DNA of 64,000 bases. It comes from Bacillus sp. RO3 (GTDB lineage Bacteria; Bacillota; Bacilli; Bacillales; Bacillaceae_B). Position numbers and translations under genes: made by a program. Shown here piece by piece: positions 45,392-56,928 of the stretch (the stretch's first letter is position 1; each line of letters starts with the position of its first letter). Below the pieces are notes generated by a model that did not search any database, had not been told where the DNA came from, and was given only the letters and a program-made list of their open reading frames with translations. Where the stretch lies: the NCBI RefSeq assembly GCF_012911895.1, contig NZ_JAAXCV010000024.1, positions 1-64,000 on the forward strand, in the 5' to 3' direction.

Positions 45392-45751
45392 TTACTTAAC
45401 TTCTACGCCAGCTCCAACTTCTTCAAGTTTAGCTTTAAGTTCTTCAGCTTCCTCTTTAGAAACACCTTCTTTAAGTGCTTTAGGAGTGTTATCAACAACT
45501 TCTTTCGCTTCTTTAAGGCCAAGACCTGTGATTTCACGAACAACTTTGATAACTTTGATTTTTTGAGATCCAGCGCTCTCAAGGATTACGTCAAATTCAG
45601 TTTTTTCTGCAGCAGCGTCAGCGCCACCAGCAGCTACAGCTACAGGTGCAGCAGCAGTTACTCCGAATTCTTCTTCGATTGCTTTAACTAGATCATTTAG
45701 TTCAAGAACTGACATTTCTTTAATCGCGTCAATGATTTGCTCTTTACTCAT
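45392..45751 (-). CDS. rplL: 50S ribosomal protein L7/L12
   Basis: 119 residues; N-terminal dimer helix, Ala-rich hinge ([17 protein letters not shown]) and C-terminal factor-binding domain with [12 protein letters not shown]. Forms the stalk that recruits translation GTPases. Coupled in one operon with rplJ under the L10 leader. Confidence 0.98.
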   Translation of the reverse strand: MSKEQIIDAIKEMSVLELNDLVKAIEEEFGVTAAAPVAVAAGGADAAAEKTEFDVILESAGSQKIKVIKVVREITGLGLKEAKEVVDNTPKALKEGVSKEEAEELKAKLEEVGAGVEVK

Positions 45752-45809
45752 TTTAAATTTCCTCCTTGTTATGCTTGCTTTAATTTTTATTTAAACGACT
45801 TGCTTTAAC

Positions 45810-46310
45810 TTACGCGCCTTGCTCTTCTTTTTGATCTGCAACGGCTTTTGTTGCCAATGCGAAGTTGCGCATTGGTGCTTGAAGCACGCTGAGTAGCATA
45901 GAAAGAAGTCCTTCGCGGTTTGGAAGTTCAGCAATTGCTTTAACATCCTCAACTGAAGTGATTGTTCCTTCGATGACACCCGCTTTAATTTCAAGCGCTT
46001 CGTGTTCTTTTGCAAAGCTGTTAAGAATCTTTGCAGGTGCAACTACTTCGTCTGAACTGAACGCGATTGCGTTAGGACCAGTTAAGAATTCGTTTAACCC
46101 TTCAAGACCAGCTTCTTCTGCAGCACGACGTACCATAGTGTTTTTGTACACTTTGAAGTCGATGCCAGCTTCACGAAGTTGTTTACGAAGCTCAGTTACT
46201 TCGGAAACATCAAGACCACGGTAATCTACAATGATTGTAGATACACTGTTTTTTAGCTTGTCAGAGATTTCTCCGACGATGTGTTTCTTTTGCTCTAGAA
46301 TGCTGCTCAT
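45810..46310 (-). CDS. rplJ: 50S ribosomal protein L10
   Basis: 166 residues from ATG 46310 ([15 protein letters not shown]), the second of two adjacent ATGs after GGAGG; length equals B. subtilis L10. Stalk base that carries L7/L12 dimers and, as a complex, represses its own leader. Confidence 0.97.
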   Translation of the reverse strand: MSSILEQKKHIVGEISDKLKNSVSTIIVDYRGLDVSEVTELRKQLREAGIDFKVYKNTMVRRAAEEAGLEGLNEFLTGPNAIAFSSDEVVAPAKILNSFAKEHEALEIKAGVIEGTITSVEDVKAIAELPNREGLLSMLLSVLQAPMRNFALATKAVADQKEEQGA

Positions 46311-46360
46311 CATTACACCTCCTGTAGATTGACTGATGAACATTTATACCGTCATCCAAT

Positions 46361-46490
46361 AAAAAATGCCCTTATATCAAGGTAGACATAAGGGCATTGC
46401 AAACACGCATAAAGCGGTTATTTTATCGCAATTACCTCGGCAGGACATTAAGCTCATGAGAGCACCTACTGTCTACGGTACAAATGTATT
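46361..46490 (-). ncRNA. L10 leader (autoregulatory 5' UTR of rplJL)
   Basis: Minus strand carries ACCGTAGACAGTAGGTGC, CTTAATGTCCTGCCGAGGT and GCAATGCCCTTATG, the known L10_leader consensus, ending in a terminator stem ATGCCCTTAT / ATAAGGGCAT with TTTTTT (46361-46397). Confidence 0.93.
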
Positions 46491-46512
46491 CGTTTTTTTA
46501 ACAACAGAACTA

Positions 46513-46541
46513 ATTATAATCACTAGTTCCTAGTAAGTCAA
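46513..46541 (-). promoter_or_regulatory. rplJL promoter
   Basis: TTGACT (46536-46541), 17 bp, TATAAT (46513-46518) on the minus strand, just after rplA and ahead of the L10 leader. Confidence 0.88.
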
Positions 46542-46548
46542 TACCAAA

Positions 46549-47250
46549 TTATGCCTTTACTGCGAAAGTTGAAGGATCGACTTTTACGCCAGGTCCCATA
46601 GTGGAAGTTACAGAAACGTTTTTCATGTAAGTTCCTTTTGCAGCAGCAGGTTTAACTTTAAGCATTGTTTCATACATTGTAGCAAAGTTTTCAACAAGCT
46701 TTTGGTTGTCGAATGAAATCTTTCCAACAGGAACGTGTACGTTACCTGATTTGTCAGCACGGTATTCAACTTTACCAGCTTTGATTTCATTAACAGCTTT
46801 TGTTACGTCGAATGTAACTGTACCAGTTTTAGGGTTTGGCATTAAACCTTTAGGTCCTAATACACGACCAAGTTTACCAACTTCACCCATCATGTCTGGA
46901 GTTGCTACGATTACGTCGAACTCGAACCAACCTTGGTTGATCTTGTTGATAAGTTCTGCATCACCTACGAAGTCAGCGCCGGCAGCTTCTGCTTCTTTAG
47001 CTTTATCGCCTTTAGCGAATACAAGAACTTTTTGAGTTTTACCAGTACCGTGCGGAAGTACAACCGCTCCACGGATTTGCTGGTCATTCTTACGAGTATC
47101 TACACCTAAGCGGAACGCCACTTCGATCGTTGCGTCAAACTTAGCGAAGTTTGTTTTCTTAACTAATTCAATTGCTTCTTCAACCGAGTAAGCTGTAGTA
47201 CGATCTACAAGCTTCTGAGCTTCAAGAAACTTTTTGCCTTTTTTTGCCAT
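46549..47250 (-). CDS. rplA: 50S ribosomal protein L1
   Basis: 233 residues, full length; contains [21 protein letters not shown] and C-terminal [16 protein letters not shown]. Mobile stalk at the E site; in several bacteria also a repressor of its own mRNA. A strong two-part hairpin lies just upstream. Confidence 0.98.
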   Translation of the reverse strand: MAKKGKKFLEAQKLVDRTTAYSVEEAIELVKKTNFAKFDATIEVAFRLGVDTRKNDQQIRGAVVLPHGTGKTQKVLVFAKGDKAKEAEAAGADFVGDAELINKINQGWFEFDVIVATPDMMGEVGKLGRVLGPKGLMPNPKTGTVTFDVTKAVNEIKAGKVEYRADKSGNVHVPVGKISFDNQKLVENFATMYETMLKVKPAAAKGTYMKNVSVTSTMGPGVKVDPSTFAVKA

Positions 47251-47300
47251 TTTAATTTCCTCCTATATGTGGTTTTAGCGGAATAACCTCCCACGAAATA

Positions 47301-47338
47301 AGGTTGCGAGTGAAACGTACATTTCATCATCGCAACCT
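47301..47338 (-). promoter_or_regulatory. Candidate L1-binding hairpin between rplK and rplA
   Basis: Nine-bp perfect stem AGGTTGCGA / TCGCAACCT topped, across a small internal loop, by TGAAA/TTTCA. Two short helices around an asymmetric loop resemble L1 mRNA target sites, and it sits ~50 nt before rplA. Inference from shape and place. Confidence 0.45.
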
Positions 47339-47373
47339 CGTTCAACAGGAACATCTCTTTAACGAAGCAGGGA

Positions 47374-47799
47374 TTAGTCTTCGATGACGATACCCATGCT
47401 GCGCGCAGTTCCTTCTACCATGCGCATAGCTGATTCAACACTAGCTGCATTTAAGTCAGGCATTTTTGTTTCAGCAATTTCACGTACTTTATCGCGCTTA
47501 AGTGTTGCCACTTTCTTGCTGTTTGGTTCGCCTGAACCAGACTCGATACCAGCTGCTTTTTTAAGTAATACGGCAGCGGGTGGAGTTTTTGTGATGAATG
47601 TAAATGAACGGTCTTCAAATACCGTAATTTCAACAGGAATGATTAAGCCAGCTTGATCTGCTGTACGAGCATTGAATTCCTTACAGAATCCCATGATGTT
47701 AACACCTGCTTGACCTAGTGCAGGACCAACTGGTGGAGCTGGATTAGCTTTACCGGCAGGAATCTGCAATTTAACCATTTTAATAACTTTTTTAGCCAC
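47374..47799 (-). CDS. rplK: 50S ribosomal protein L11
   Basis: 141 residues from GTG 47799 ([20 protein letters not shown]), SD AAGGAGG. Binds the GTPase-associated centre of 23S rRNA and is needed for RelA activation. Standard length and position. Confidence 0.98.
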   Translation of the reverse strand: MAKKVIKMVKLQIPAGKANPAPPVGPALGQAGVNIMGFCKEFNARTADQAGLIIPVEITVFEDRSFTFITKTPPAAVLLKKAAGIESGSGEPNSKKVATLKRDKVREIAETKMPDLNAASVESAMRMVEGTARSMGIVIED

Positions 47800-47934
47800 G
47801 AGACACACCTCCTTAAGTCCGTGATGTGGTTATTGGGTTTTTCACCCTCCCACTCATGTAAAAAATGTCTTTATCAACATAAAGAACGTTTAGTAGTTTC
47901 AGTATCTCTTTGTGGAGACGCACTGACTTATGAA

Positions 47935-47963
47935 ATAGTACCATTTTTTCAGAATGATTTCAA
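47935..47963 (-). promoter_or_regulatory. rplKA promoter
   Basis: TTGAAA (47958-47963), 17 bp, TACTAT (47935-47940) on the minus strand, just past the nusG stop; leaves a leader of about 130 nt. Confidence 0.65.
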
Positions 47964-47974
47964 GTTCTTTTCCA

Positions 47975-48508
47975 TTATAATTTATCAATTTGGGAGAAAT
48001 CCAATTCTACAGGGGTATCTCTACCAAACATATTCACATGAACCTTCACTTTTGTTTTTGCATGATCGATCTCTTCGATTGAACCTGTGAAGTTCGCAAA
48101 TGGACCTTCATTCACTCTAACGGTTTCTCCCAATTCAAAGTCGATTTCCACCTTTTTCTCCGTCATGCCCATTTGTTTCAGGAGATTGGTGACTTCTTCC
48201 GGCAATAACGGGGTCGGCTTTGAACCTGATCCAGATGAACCGACGAAACCGGTCACTCCAGGAGTATTTCGAACGACATACCATGAATCATCCGTCATGA
48301 CGATCTCAACAATCACATAACCAGGGAACACTTTTTTCTTAACGACTTTCTTCTTACCATTCTTAATATCTGTTTCTTCTTCTTCAGGTACGATCACGCG
48401 GAAGATTTTATCCTGCATCCCCATTGATTCAACACGTTTTTCGAGATTGGCTTTAACCTTGTTCTCATAACCTGAATAAGTATGAACTACATACCAATTC
48501 TTTTCCAT
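47975..48508 (-). CDS. nusG: Transcription antitermination/pausing factor NusG
   Basis: 177 residues: NGN domain (WYVVHTYSGYENKVKANLEK, VFPGYVIVEI) and KOW domain (GPFANFTGSIEEIDHAKTKV). Links RNA polymerase with pausing and ribosome coupling. Follows secE across a weak terminator. Confidence 0.97.
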   Translation of the reverse strand: MEKNWYVVHTYSGYENKVKANLEKRVESMGMQDKIFRVIVPEEEETDIKNGKKKVVKKKVFPGYVIVEIVMTDDSWYVVRNTPGVTGFVGSSGSGSKPTPLLPEEVTNLLKQMGMTEKKVEIDFELGETVRVNEGPFANFTGSIEEIDHAKTKVKVHVNMFGRDTPVELDFSQIDKL

Positions 48509-48576
48509 TTAATAGGACTAAACGTCCGTCCCTCCTCGCTGTTTAAAGAATACTCCTACGCCTTTTTCTGCAAATG

Positions 48577-48606
48577 AAAAAACCCGTAAAAAGATAACGG
48601 GCTCTA
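48577..48606 (-). terminator. Weak terminator between secE and nusG
   Basis: Short stem CCCGT / ACGGG with TTTTTTC following on the minus strand. Probably partial, since secE and nusG are normally cotranscribed. Confidence 0.5.
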
Positions 48607-48678
48607 AGGTCATGTACTCTATTAACATTCATTATACCATGCTTTCATGATATATATACAACTAATTCTATGTTTCTC

Positions 48679-48858
48679 TTACTTAGAACCAATGATCAAT
48701 CGCATAAGTTCTGAGATGCCCAGGTCGATGACGGCAAAGAAAAGGGCGACAAATACAACGGTTGTAATAACTGTGATCGTATAGCGTGTTAACTCTTTTC
48801 GTTTAGGCCAGCTGACCTTTCTCATTTCCGATGCAACATTGCGAAAGAATTTAAACAT
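48679..48858 (-). CDS. secE: Preprotein translocase subunit SecE
   Basis: 59 residues from ATG 48858 (MFKFFRNVASEMRKVSWPKR), one C-terminal membrane span; SD GGAGG. Clamp of the SecYEG channel. Confidence 0.96.
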   Translation of the reverse strand: MFKFFRNVASEMRKVSWPKRKELTRYTITVITTVVFVALFFAVIDLGISELMRLIIGSK

Positions 48859-48906
48859 CCGTTTGTAACCTCCAACTAATATCAATACGCAAGACTTGGT
48901 GCTCCA

Positions 48907-49053
48907 CTATTTCGTTTCTTTGTGTAGGGTGTGAGCATTGCATGTATTACAGAATTTCTTTAATTCTAATCGAACTGCTTGGTTACGATTACCCGGCACA
49001 CTATAATTTCTGGAACCACACACCGTACAAGCAAGTATTAATTTAGCAGTCAT
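48907..49053 (-). CDS. rpmG: 50S ribosomal protein L33 (zinc-binding form)
   Basis: 48 residues ([20 protein letters not shown] ... [15 protein letters not shown]), with two CxxC pairs so the zinc form. SD AGGTGG. At the rpmGB position between sigH and secE. Confidence 0.95.
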   Translation of the reverse strand: MTAKLILACTVCGSRNYSVPGNRNQAVRLELKKFCNTCNAHTLHKETK

Positions 49054-49089
49054 ATATACCACCTGAATTATCCATAGTAAGTCCTATCA

Positions 49090-49118
49090 AAAATAACATG
49101 GCCACCATTTTGTGTCAA
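49090..49118 (-). promoter_or_regulatory. rpmG-secE promoter
   Basis: TTGACA (49113-49118), 17 bp, TATTTT (49090-49095) on the minus strand, just after sigH. Confidence 0.6.
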
Positions 49119-49125
49119 TATGACT

Positions 49126-49779
49126 TTACATCGTTATTTCGCGAACTTCCAGGTATCGTTCCAGCTTTCTTTTCACCCGCTGCAAGGCGTTGTCGATGGA
49201 TTTCACATGGCGGTTAAGTTCTTCGGAGATCTCCTGGTAGGATTGACCGTCTAAATAGAGAGCCAGTACTTTCCTCTCAAGATCACTTAACAGCTGAGCC
49301 ATCTTGTCCTCCATGTTATCGAATTCCTCACGATTGATAATCAGCGCTTCCGGATCCATGACTTTCGCACCCGAAATCACATCTAACAGCGTTCGGTCTG
49401 ATTCATCATCGTAAATGGGCTTGTCCAATGAGACATACGAGTTCAAAGGTATATGCTTCTGCCTCGTCGCCGTCTTGATGGCTGTAATGATCTGCCTGGT
49501 GATACAAAGCTCCGCAAACGCTTTAAAAGAAGTGAGCTTGTCCTCTTTATAATCACGGATCGCTTTGTACAGGCCGATCATGCCTTCCTGGACAATATCT
49601 TCCTTATCTGCCCCGATCAAAAAATAGGAGCGGGCTTTCGCTCTAACAAAATTACGATATTTTTTTATTAAAAAATCTAGCGCTTCGCTGTGACCCTGAT
49701 GGACGGCTTCTATTATCTCTTCATCATCCATGCCTTCTAACCGATTATCAAATGCTTCTGTCCTGGTGATATTGCTCAC
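49126..49779 (-). CDS. sigH: Sporulation sigma factor SigH
   Basis: 217 residues. Region 2 contains ADKEDIVQEGMIGLYKAIRD and FKAFAELCITRQIITAIKTA; region 4 contains YLDGQSYQEISEELNRHVKS. Directs transition-state and early sporulation genes. GTG 49779, six nt from GGGGGGAT, gives a length near the B. subtilis 218; upstream TTG and ATG codons overlap that SD. Confidence 0.95.
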   Translation of the reverse strand: MSNITRTEAFDNRLEGMDDEEIIEAVHQGHSEALDFLIKKYRNFVRAKARSYFLIGADKEDIVQEGMIGLYKAIRDYKEDKLTSFKAFAELCITRQIITAIKTATRQKHIPLNSYVSLDKPIYDDESDRTLLDVISGAKVMDPEALIINREEFDNMEDKMAQLLSDLERKVLALYLDGQSYQEISEELNRHVKSIDNALQRVKRKLERYLEVREITM

Positions 49780-49813
49780 ACACATCCCCCCGCGCAAAAC
49801 AATAGATAGAAAT

Positions 49814-49843
49814 ATTATACATTACAGAAAATTCAATCGTCAA
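49814..49843 (-). promoter_or_regulatory. sigH promoter (SigA-type)
   Basis: TTGACG (49838-49843), 18 bp, TATAAT (49814-49819) on the minus strand, between rae1 and sigH. Confidence 0.75.
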
Positions 49844-49847
49844 CCTA

Positions 49848-50357
49848 TCATTGCTTTCCACGACGCCATTTTTCGAAAATTTCAGCCATTTCCTCGGATA
49901 ATTGAATCTTTGAGGCAGGTCTCTTTTCGCTTGAAATCCGAACCTTCTTTTCGATTTTTCTTTCAATGACTTTCACTTCCGTCAGGAGTTCCCTGGCGGA
50001 TTTACGGAGGGCCCCCTGACCGAAGATCGCCCACTGCTCTGTAAAATCTGAAGTGGCTACGTGAATTTGGGTCTTAATATTGCTTAACTCGATGGCTAAT
50101 TTTTCGATTCGTTCATCCGCTGTTTCGTTTTCTCTTGTGAAAATAACATCTACTTTATAATTTTTATACTTGCGGGCTATTCCCTGAACATAATAAGCAT
50201 CAAACACGACAATGACACGGTAGCCCGTATAACCTTGATATTCTGCCATTTGCTCTACCAGGCGGTCTCTTGCCGCTGCCAGATCCTTCTGCTTCAACTC
50301 ATTCAGCTCTGACCAGGCACCGATTATGTTATAGCCATCCACAAGGAGAATATCCAT
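49848..50357 (-). CDS. rae1: Ribosome-dependent mRNA endonuclease Rae1 (YacP)
   Basis: 169-residue NYN/PIN-like nuclease: MDILLVDGYNIIGAW and VVFDAYYVQG with acidic residues, later HVATSDFTEQW. In B. subtilis it cleaves mRNA in the ribosomal A site. Six-bp gap after rlmB; SD weak. Confidence 0.93.
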   Translation of the reverse strand: MDILLVDGYNIIGAWSELNELKQKDLAAARDRLVEQMAEYQGYTGYRVIVVFDAYYVQGIARKYKNYKVDVIFTRENETADERIEKLAIELSNIKTQIHVATSDFTEQWAIFGQGALRKSARELLTEVKVIERKIEKKVRISSEKRPASKIQLSEEMAEIFEKWRRGKQ

Positions 50358-50363
50358 CTCTCT

Positions 50364-51107
50364 CTATTCTCCCAAAGGGTGGCGCTTACGATAAACCTCA
50401 TACATCAAAATGCTGGCTGCCACCGAAGCGTTTAATGATGTGACATGACCGATCATTGGCAACTGGACAAGAAAATCACATTTATCCCTGAGAATCCTGC
50501 TCATCCCTTTTCCTTCGCTTCCGACAATGATGCCGATAGGCAGTGTACCATCCAGCTGGCGGAAGTCCTGCTTCCCTTTCGCATCCGTACCTGCCACCCA
50601 GACACCACGTTCCTTCAGCTCATCCACCGCTCTTGATAGATTGGTTACACGGGCAACGGGGATATGCTCAATGGCACCTGTAGACGCCTTCGCTACCGTT
50701 GACGTAAGTCCCACCGCTCTTCTCTTCGGAATGATGATCCCATGAGCACCTGCAGCATCCGCTGTCCTCATGATCGACCCAAGATTATGAGGGTCCTCCA
50801 ATTCATCCAGGATCAGGATGAACGGATCTTCTCCTTTTTGTTCAGCCCTATGAAATAAATCATCGATCTCTGCATACTGATAAGCCGCTACAGAAGCCAC
50901 CACGCCTTGATGATTTTCAGCTACCATTTGTTCGATCTTCTTCTTGGGAACGTATTGAACCATTACATTCGACTCTTTAGCCAGTCCGACAATTTGCTGT
51001 ATCGAACCTTTCTGGGAACCTTCCGCAATCCAGATCTTGTTTATATCCCGGCCTGACTTCAATGCTTCCATGACCGGATTCCTTCCTCCGATAAAATCTT
51101 TACTCAT
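50364..51107 (-). CDS. rlmB: 23S rRNA 2'-O-methyltransferase RlmB family (YacO)
   Basis: 247-residue SPOUT methyltransferase with substrate-binding N-domain and the knot motifs [31 protein letters not shown] and [18 protein letters not shown]. Predicted to methylate G2251 of 23S rRNA. ATGA overlap with mrnC. Confidence 0.94.
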   Translation of the reverse strand: MSKDFIGGRNPVMEALKSGRDINKIWIAEGSQKGSIQQIVGLAKESNVMVQYVPKKKIEQMVAENHQGVVASVAAYQYAEIDDLFHRAEQKGEDPFILILDELEDPHNLGSIMRTADAAGAHGIIIPKRRAVGLTSTVAKASTGAIEHIPVARVTNLSRAVDELKERGVWVAGTDAKGKQDFRQLDGTLPIGIIVGSEGKGMSRILRDKCDFLVQLPMIGHVTSLNASVAASILMYEVYRKRHPLGE

Positions 51108-51529
51108 TTCTGCTCCTCCTTTCCTGCCTGGGCTTGTTCGAATATCAACTTCAATAGTTCTTCCAGTCTCTCTGTCCGGTTCAGTAAAAATAAATATCCA
51201 ACGAGAGCCTCAAAGGCAGTGCTGTGTTTATAGGTTTGTACATCTGTATTCTTAGGTGTAGTTCCGGATTTCGCGTTTCGGCCTCTTTTGACAATCGATA
51301 TTTCTTCTTCCGTCAAGAGATCCTGATCAAACAGTGTCTTGAGAATGACAGCCTGGGCTTTGGCAGACACATACTTGGTTGCCGCTCTGTGCAGCTGATT
51401 CGGTTTAATCTTTCCTTTGGTTAAAAGGAGCTGCCGTACATACGTTTCATATACAGCATCTCCCATATAAGCAAGGGCAAGGGCATTGATTTGTTTAGCG
51501 TCAATTTGTTCATTTGTCTCACGGAGCAT
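51104..51529 (-). CDS. mrnC: Mini-ribonuclease III
   Basis: 141 residues, RNase III catalytic domain without the dsRNA-binding domain: [14 protein letters not shown] holds the catalytic Asp, [10 protein letters not shown] the second acid. Matures 23S rRNA ends in B. subtilis. Starts in a TAATG overlap with cysS. Confidence 0.95.
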   Translation of the reverse strand: MLRETNEQIDAKQINALALAYMGDAVYETYVRQLLLTKGKIKPNQLHRAATKYVSAKAQAVILKTLFDQDLLTEEEISIVKRGRNAKSGTTPKNTDVQTYKHSTAFEALVGYLFLLNRTERLEELLKLIFEQAQAGKEEQK

Positions 51530-52929
51530 TATGATCCTCTTTTCCAGCGAATGCCTTGAGGCGTATCTTCAAGGATGATATTCATCTCTTTTAACGTGTC
51601 ACGAATTTCATCAGCTAATTGGAAGTTACGGTCTTTACGTGCCTGAATACGCTTTTGGATCAATTCTTCCACTTCTTCATCCAACAGCTCTTCTTCCCCG
51701 AGGCTTAATCCAAGCACTGAGAAGAAGTCTTCAAATTGTTGAAGGAACGCATCTATGACTTCTGTGGACGTGTTCTTCTCCATCAAATAATAATTGGCCT
51801 GTCTGGATAATTCGAATAAGACGGAAATTCCGTTTGCTGTATTAAAATCATCATCCATCTCAGAGATGAATTGTGCTTTTAACTCAGCGATCTTATCCAT
51901 CCACCCTTGGATGTCATCTGTTAAGTCCGCGCTTGATTCCTTACGGTGCTTAAGGTTTTCATATGCGGTCTTGATACGATTCAGAGCGGACTCCGCATTC
52001 TGTAAGAGCTCTAAATTGTAGTTGATCGGATGACGATAATGTACGGACAGCATAAAGAATCGAAGTACCTGAGGGTCTTGTTCTTTAATGATGTCATGAA
52101 CCAATACAAAGTTACCGAGTGATTTAGACATCTTCTCATTATCGATATTGATATAGCCATTGTGCATCCAATACTTCGCAAACGGCTTACCTGTAAGCGC
52201 CTCTGATTGGGCAATTTCATTCTCATGGTGAGGGAATGTCAGATCCTGTCCACCAGCGTGGATATCAATGGTATCCCCCAAATAGCGTTTTGCCATGGCA
52301 GAGCACTCAATATGCCAGCCCGGACGACCTTCCCCCCACGGGCTTTCCCAAGAAATCTCCCCTTCTTTCGCTGCCTTCCATAAAACGAAATCAAGAGCAT
52401 CTTCCTTTTTGTCTCCGACGTCAATGCGCGCACCCGCTTTCAGTTCATCTATCGGCTGATGGGAAAGTTTTCCGTATCCTTCAAACTTTCTCGTGCGGTA
52501 ATAAACGTCCCCTTGAGATTCATATGCAAAGCCTTTTTCAATAAGGGCGGAAATAAAATCAATGATGGTATCGATGTTATCTGTCACTGTTGGATGAACA
52601 TCGGCCTTCTTGCATCCAAGTGCTCCCGTATCTTCAAAGTAAGCTTTGATAAATCTTTGGGCAATCGTTGGTACGTCCTCTCCAAGCTCCTTTGCTGCTT
52701 TGATTAATTTATCGTCCACATCAGTGAAATTAGAGACAAATTGAACATCATAGCCTCTGTATTCCAGATAACGTCTTACGGTATCAAAAACAATGGCAGG
52801 GCGGGCATTTCCTATATGGATGTAATTGTAAACCGTCGGCCCGCACACATACATTTTGACTTTACCCTCTTCCTGGGGTTTGAATTCCTCTTTTTGTCTG
52901 GTCAGTGTGTTATATAAACGAATCGTCAA
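51529..52929 (-). CDS. cysS: Cysteinyl-tRNA synthetase
   Basis: 466-residue class I synthetase: HIGH-type motif [14 protein letters not shown] motif at [12 protein letters not shown], zinc ligands Cys ([10 protein letters not shown]), WHIECSAM, His and Glu. TTG 52929 overlaps the cysE stop (TTGA) with AAGGAGT upstream. Cotranscribed with cysE under a tRNA-Cys T-box. Confidence 0.97.
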   Translation of the reverse strand: MTIRLYNTLTRQKEEFKPQEEGKVKMYVCGPTVYNYIHIGNARPAIVFDTVRRYLEYRGYDVQFVSNFTDVDDKLIKAAKELGEDVPTIAQRFIKAYFEDTGALGCKKADVHPTVTDNIDTIIDFISALIEKGFAYESQGDVYYRTRKFEGYGKLSHQPIDELKAGARIDVGDKKEDALDFVLWKAAKEGEISWESPWGEGRPGWHIECSAMAKRYLGDTIDIHAGGQDLTFPHHENEIAQSEALTGKPFAKYWMHNGYINIDNEKMSKSLGNFVLVHDIIKEQDPQVLRFFMLSVHYRHPINYNLELLQNAESALNRIKTAYENLKHRKESSADLTDDIQGWMDKIAELKAQFISEMDDDFNTANGISVLFELSRQANYYLMEKNTSTEVIDAFLQQFEDFFSVLGLSLGEEELLDEEVEELIQKRIQARKDRNFQLADEIRDTLKEMNIILEDTPQGIRWKRGS

Positions 52930-53576
52930 TATGATCGACTCCTTCCTTCATATTCCCTAAGTAATGATTTTAACTCATTCAAATCTTCTTCCATCTGCTT
53001 CATTCGGTCATTCATTGGATCCGGAAGGTCACAGTGATTCAGATCCTTCTGTATTTTGACACCATCCTGAATGACCACCCTGCCCGGGATTCCCACGACG
53101 GTTGAGTTGGGCGGAACATCTTTCAGGACGACTGATCCTGCCCCCACCTTAGAATTTTCTCCAACTACAATCGATCCTAATACTTTCGCTCCCGTGGCGA
53201 TAAGGGCATTATCCTGAATCGTCGGATGCCGCTTTCCTTTTTCTTTACCCGTACCACCAAGGGTCACTCCTTGAAACAGTGTGACATTATCCCCTATTTC
53301 ACACGTTTCACCAATCACCACTCCCATGCCGTGATCAATGAAAAAACGCCTGCCGATCTTTGCCCCCGGGTGAATCTCAACCCCTGTGAAAAACCGGCTT
53401 ATCTGTGAAATGACGCGAGCCATAAAAAAGAATTTCCTCTTGAAAAAAGCGTGAGCAATGCGATGGGCCCATATGGCATGCAGACCAGAATACGTAAGGA
53501 TGACCTCGAGATAATTCCTCGCAGCCGGATCCTGATCAAAAACTACATCAACATCTTCCTTAAAAGACTTAAACAT
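52926..53576 (-). CDS. cysE: Serine O-acetyltransferase
   Basis: 216 residues, left-handed beta-helix hexapeptide-repeat enzyme making O-acetylserine for cysteine synthesis. Conserved [20 protein letters not shown] and [23 protein letters not shown] before ATG 53576. Its leader carries the T-box plus two dispersed repeats. Confidence 0.96.
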   Translation of the reverse strand: MFKSFKEDVDVVFDQDPAARNYLEVILTYSGLHAIWAHRIAHAFFKRKFFFMARVISQISRFFTGVEIHPGAKIGRRFFIDHGMGVVIGETCEIGDNVTLFQGVTLGGTGKEKGKRHPTIQDNALIATGAKVLGSIVVGENSKVGAGSVVLKDVPPNSTVVGIPGRVVIQDGVKIQKDLNHCDLPDPMNDRMKQMEEDLNELKSLLREYEGRSRSY

Positions 53577-53601
53577 TCGATCCCCTCTCTTCGGATAAAT
53601 A

Positions 53602-53725
53602 GAAAAGCCCTGGCGGCTTGCTTAGGCCCGACAAGCATAAGATGAATGGGCCATGAAGGCGTTCTTTGCCTTCTTGGACCATTTAGCTTATGACCTCGAG
53701 GGCCTAGCCGCCGGAGCTGGACAAT
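53602..53725. repeat. Family A dispersed repeat in the cysE leader, full copy
   Basis: GAAAAGCCCTGGCGGCTTGC ... CTAGCCGCCGGAGCTGG, a ~124-bp unit whose ends GGCGGCT/AGCCGCC pair and whose centre contains GGCGTTCTTTGCC. Non-coding hairpin element. Confidence 0.7.
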
Positions 53726-53808
53726 AGAAAAGCGCTGGCGGCTTGCTTAGAGGCGACAAGCATAAGGCGTGCCCACCGGAATGGCGTTCTTTGCCTTTGC
53801 CTTATGAC
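53726..53808. repeat. Family A dispersed repeat in the cysE leader, 3'-truncated copy
   Basis: Repeats GAAAAGCGCTGGCGGCTTGC and GGCGTTCTTTGCC, then stops after CTTATGACC without the closing GGAGCTGG. Same orientation as its neighbour. Confidence 0.6.
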
Positions 53809-53837
53809 CACCCATATAAGCTTTACATAGACAATAA

Positions 53838-54097
53838 AAAAACGCCCCTGTCAGTATACATATACTGACAGAGACGCATAGGCAGCGCGGTTCCACTCTG
53901 ATTGAGAAGAAACGTCCTTCTCCAACTCAAATCCTGTTAACGGTAGGAAGCCGCCTTTACCTACTATATTTCAGTAACGGGCTCTGAGGTGCATTTCAGA
54001 ATCGGAGGGGCTTAAACCACTTTCAGCCGGCGATGGTTCTCTCTACAAAGCATCCGTTTCCTACTTCTCCTCATCAACGCGATATCATTTATGGTGA
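53838..54097 (-). promoter_or_regulatory. tRNA-Cys T-box riboswitch upstream of cysE-cysS
   Basis: The T-box AGAGTGGAACCGCGCTGCC (53881-53899) binds the tRNA acceptor end; the specifier loop holds TGC (complement of 53991-53993) in GAAATGCACC, hence cysteine. A terminator stem with GTCAGTATA/TATACTGAC and TTTTTTT follows at 53835-53878. Uncharged tRNA-Cys would stabilise the antiterminator and turn on cysE-cysS. Confidence 0.95.
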
Positions 54098-54104
54098 TAC
54101 TCTT

Positions 54105-54133
54105 ACTATATTACATTTCCTTCAAAATGTTAA
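54105..54133 (-). promoter_or_regulatory. Promoter of the T-box/cysES transcript
   Basis: TTAACA (54128-54133), 17 bp, TATAGT (54105-54110) on the minus strand. The -35 overlaps the gltX stop codon (54130-54132). Confidence 0.75.
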
Positions 54134-55587
54134 CCTAAAAGACTGTGAAGACGATGTTTAACTGTATCTTTCCCTAAAAGCTCGATGGCATTCGGTAATT
54201 CAGGACCATGAGTCTGGCCTGTGACCGCTACACGAATCGGCATGAACAGCTTTTTCCCTTTATGGCCGGTCGCCTTTTGGACAGCTTTAATAGACGATTT
54301 GATTTCTCCTGCTTCATAGTGTTCAAGGGCTTCAATTTCATGTAAGAAAGCCTGAAGAACTTCAGGAACCTGCTCTTCTTCCAAGACGGCTTTTGCTTCC
54401 TCATCATATTCGATATCCGTTCGGAAGAACATTTCTGATAGTTCTACGATTTCAGCACCGTAGCTCATTTGTTCCTGGTATAAGGAAATGACGCGGCCCG
54501 CCCATTCACGTTTCTCATCAGACATGTTCTCATCCAGTTTACCCGCACTGATTAAGTGAGGAAGGGATAGCTCCACGACTTGACCTAACTCCAGGTTCTT
54601 CATGTATTGATTGTTCATCCATGTAAGCTTTTGGTTATCAAACAGGGCAGAAGAAGTGGATAAACGCTCTGGGTCAAAGATTTCAATAAATTCTTCTCTT
54701 GAGAACAGTTCTTCCTCTCCTTTTGGAGACCAGCCCAGTAATGCGATGAAATTGAATAAAGCTTCCGGTAAATAACCTAATGCTTCGTATTGCTCGATGA
54801 ATTGAATGATACTTTCATCACGTTTACTCAGCTTTTTACGGCTTTCATTGACAATCAATGTCATATGACCGTAGACAGGCGGTTCCCAACCAAATGCTTC
54901 AAAAATCATCAATTGCTTAGGTGTATTGGATATATGATCTTCCCCACGGAGAACATGGGAGATTTTCATCAGATAATCATCAACGGCAACAGCGAAATTA
55001 TAGGTTGGCGTACCATCTTTTTTCGCAATGACAAAGTCACCGATGCCGTCTGATTCAAAAGCGACATCTTCTTTCACGATATCATTAAATGAATAAACCT
55101 TTCCTGCCGGAACACGGAATCGAATGCTCGGTTGACGTCCTTCTGCTGCTAATTTCTCCTGATCCTCTTTCGTCAGGTTACGGCATTTACCTGAGTAACG
55201 TGGCATTTGACCGGATGCCGATTGAGCTTCACGCTCTGCTTCCAACTCTTCTTCTGTACAGTAGCATTTATAGGCTTGTCCGGTTTCCAGCAGTTCATTT
55301 AAATACTGCTCATAGATATGATTACGTTCAGATTGACGGTAAGGACCATATTCACCCGGCTGATCGACACTTTCGTCCCAATCGATTCCAAGCCATTGAA
55401 GATATTTAAGCTGACTTTCTTCCCCGCCTTCTATATTCCGTTTCTTATCCGTGTCTTCAATACGGATAATGAACTTTCCACCGACACTGCGAGCATATAG
55501 GTAATTGAATAAAGCGGTTCTTGCATTTCCAATATGTAAATGACCCGTTGGGCTTGGGGCATAACGGACGCGTACTTCTTGTGTCAT
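54130..55587 (-). CDS. gltX: Glutamyl-tRNA synthetase
   Basis: 485-residue class I synthetase: [17 protein letters not shown] (HIGH), [11 protein letters not shown] (KMSKS). In Bacillus it is probably the non-discriminating form that also charges tRNA-Gln for later amidation. AGGAGG SD; 87 bp after ispF. Confidence 0.97.
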   Translation of the reverse strand: MTQEVRVRYAPSPTGHLHIGNARTALFNYLYARSVGGKFIIRIEDTDKKRNIEGGEESQLKYLQWLGIDWDESVDQPGEYGPYRQSERNHIYEQYLNELLETGQAYKCYCTEEELEAEREAQSASGQMPRYSGKCRNLTKEDQEKLAAEGRQPSIRFRVPAGKVYSFNDIVKEDVAFESDGIGDFVIAKKDGTPTYNFAVAVDDYLMKISHVLRGEDHISNTPKQLMIFEAFGWEPPVYGHMTLIVNESRKKLSKRDESIIQFIEQYEALGYLPEALFNFIALLGWSPKGEEELFSREEFIEIFDPERLSTSSALFDNQKLTWMNNQYMKNLELGQVVELSLPHLISAGKLDENMSDEKREWAGRVISLYQEQMSYGAEIVELSEMFFRTDIEYDEEAKAVLEEEQVPEVLQAFLHEIEALEHYEAGEIKSSIKAVQKATGHKGKKLFMPIRVAVTGQTHGPELPNAIELLGKDTVKHRLHSLLG

Positions 55588-55674
55588 TTGTTTTCCTCCT
55601 CTTATGATTCCTGCATTAAAGTCTCTGACCTATTTTAACACCGTTATGTAAGGGAATAAAGCGAATTTGTCCCC

Positions 55675-56893
<1,219 letters not shown>

Positions 56894-56928
56894 TTACTGA
56901 ATCAGTAGAGTCAGGGCAAAGCTGCTTC

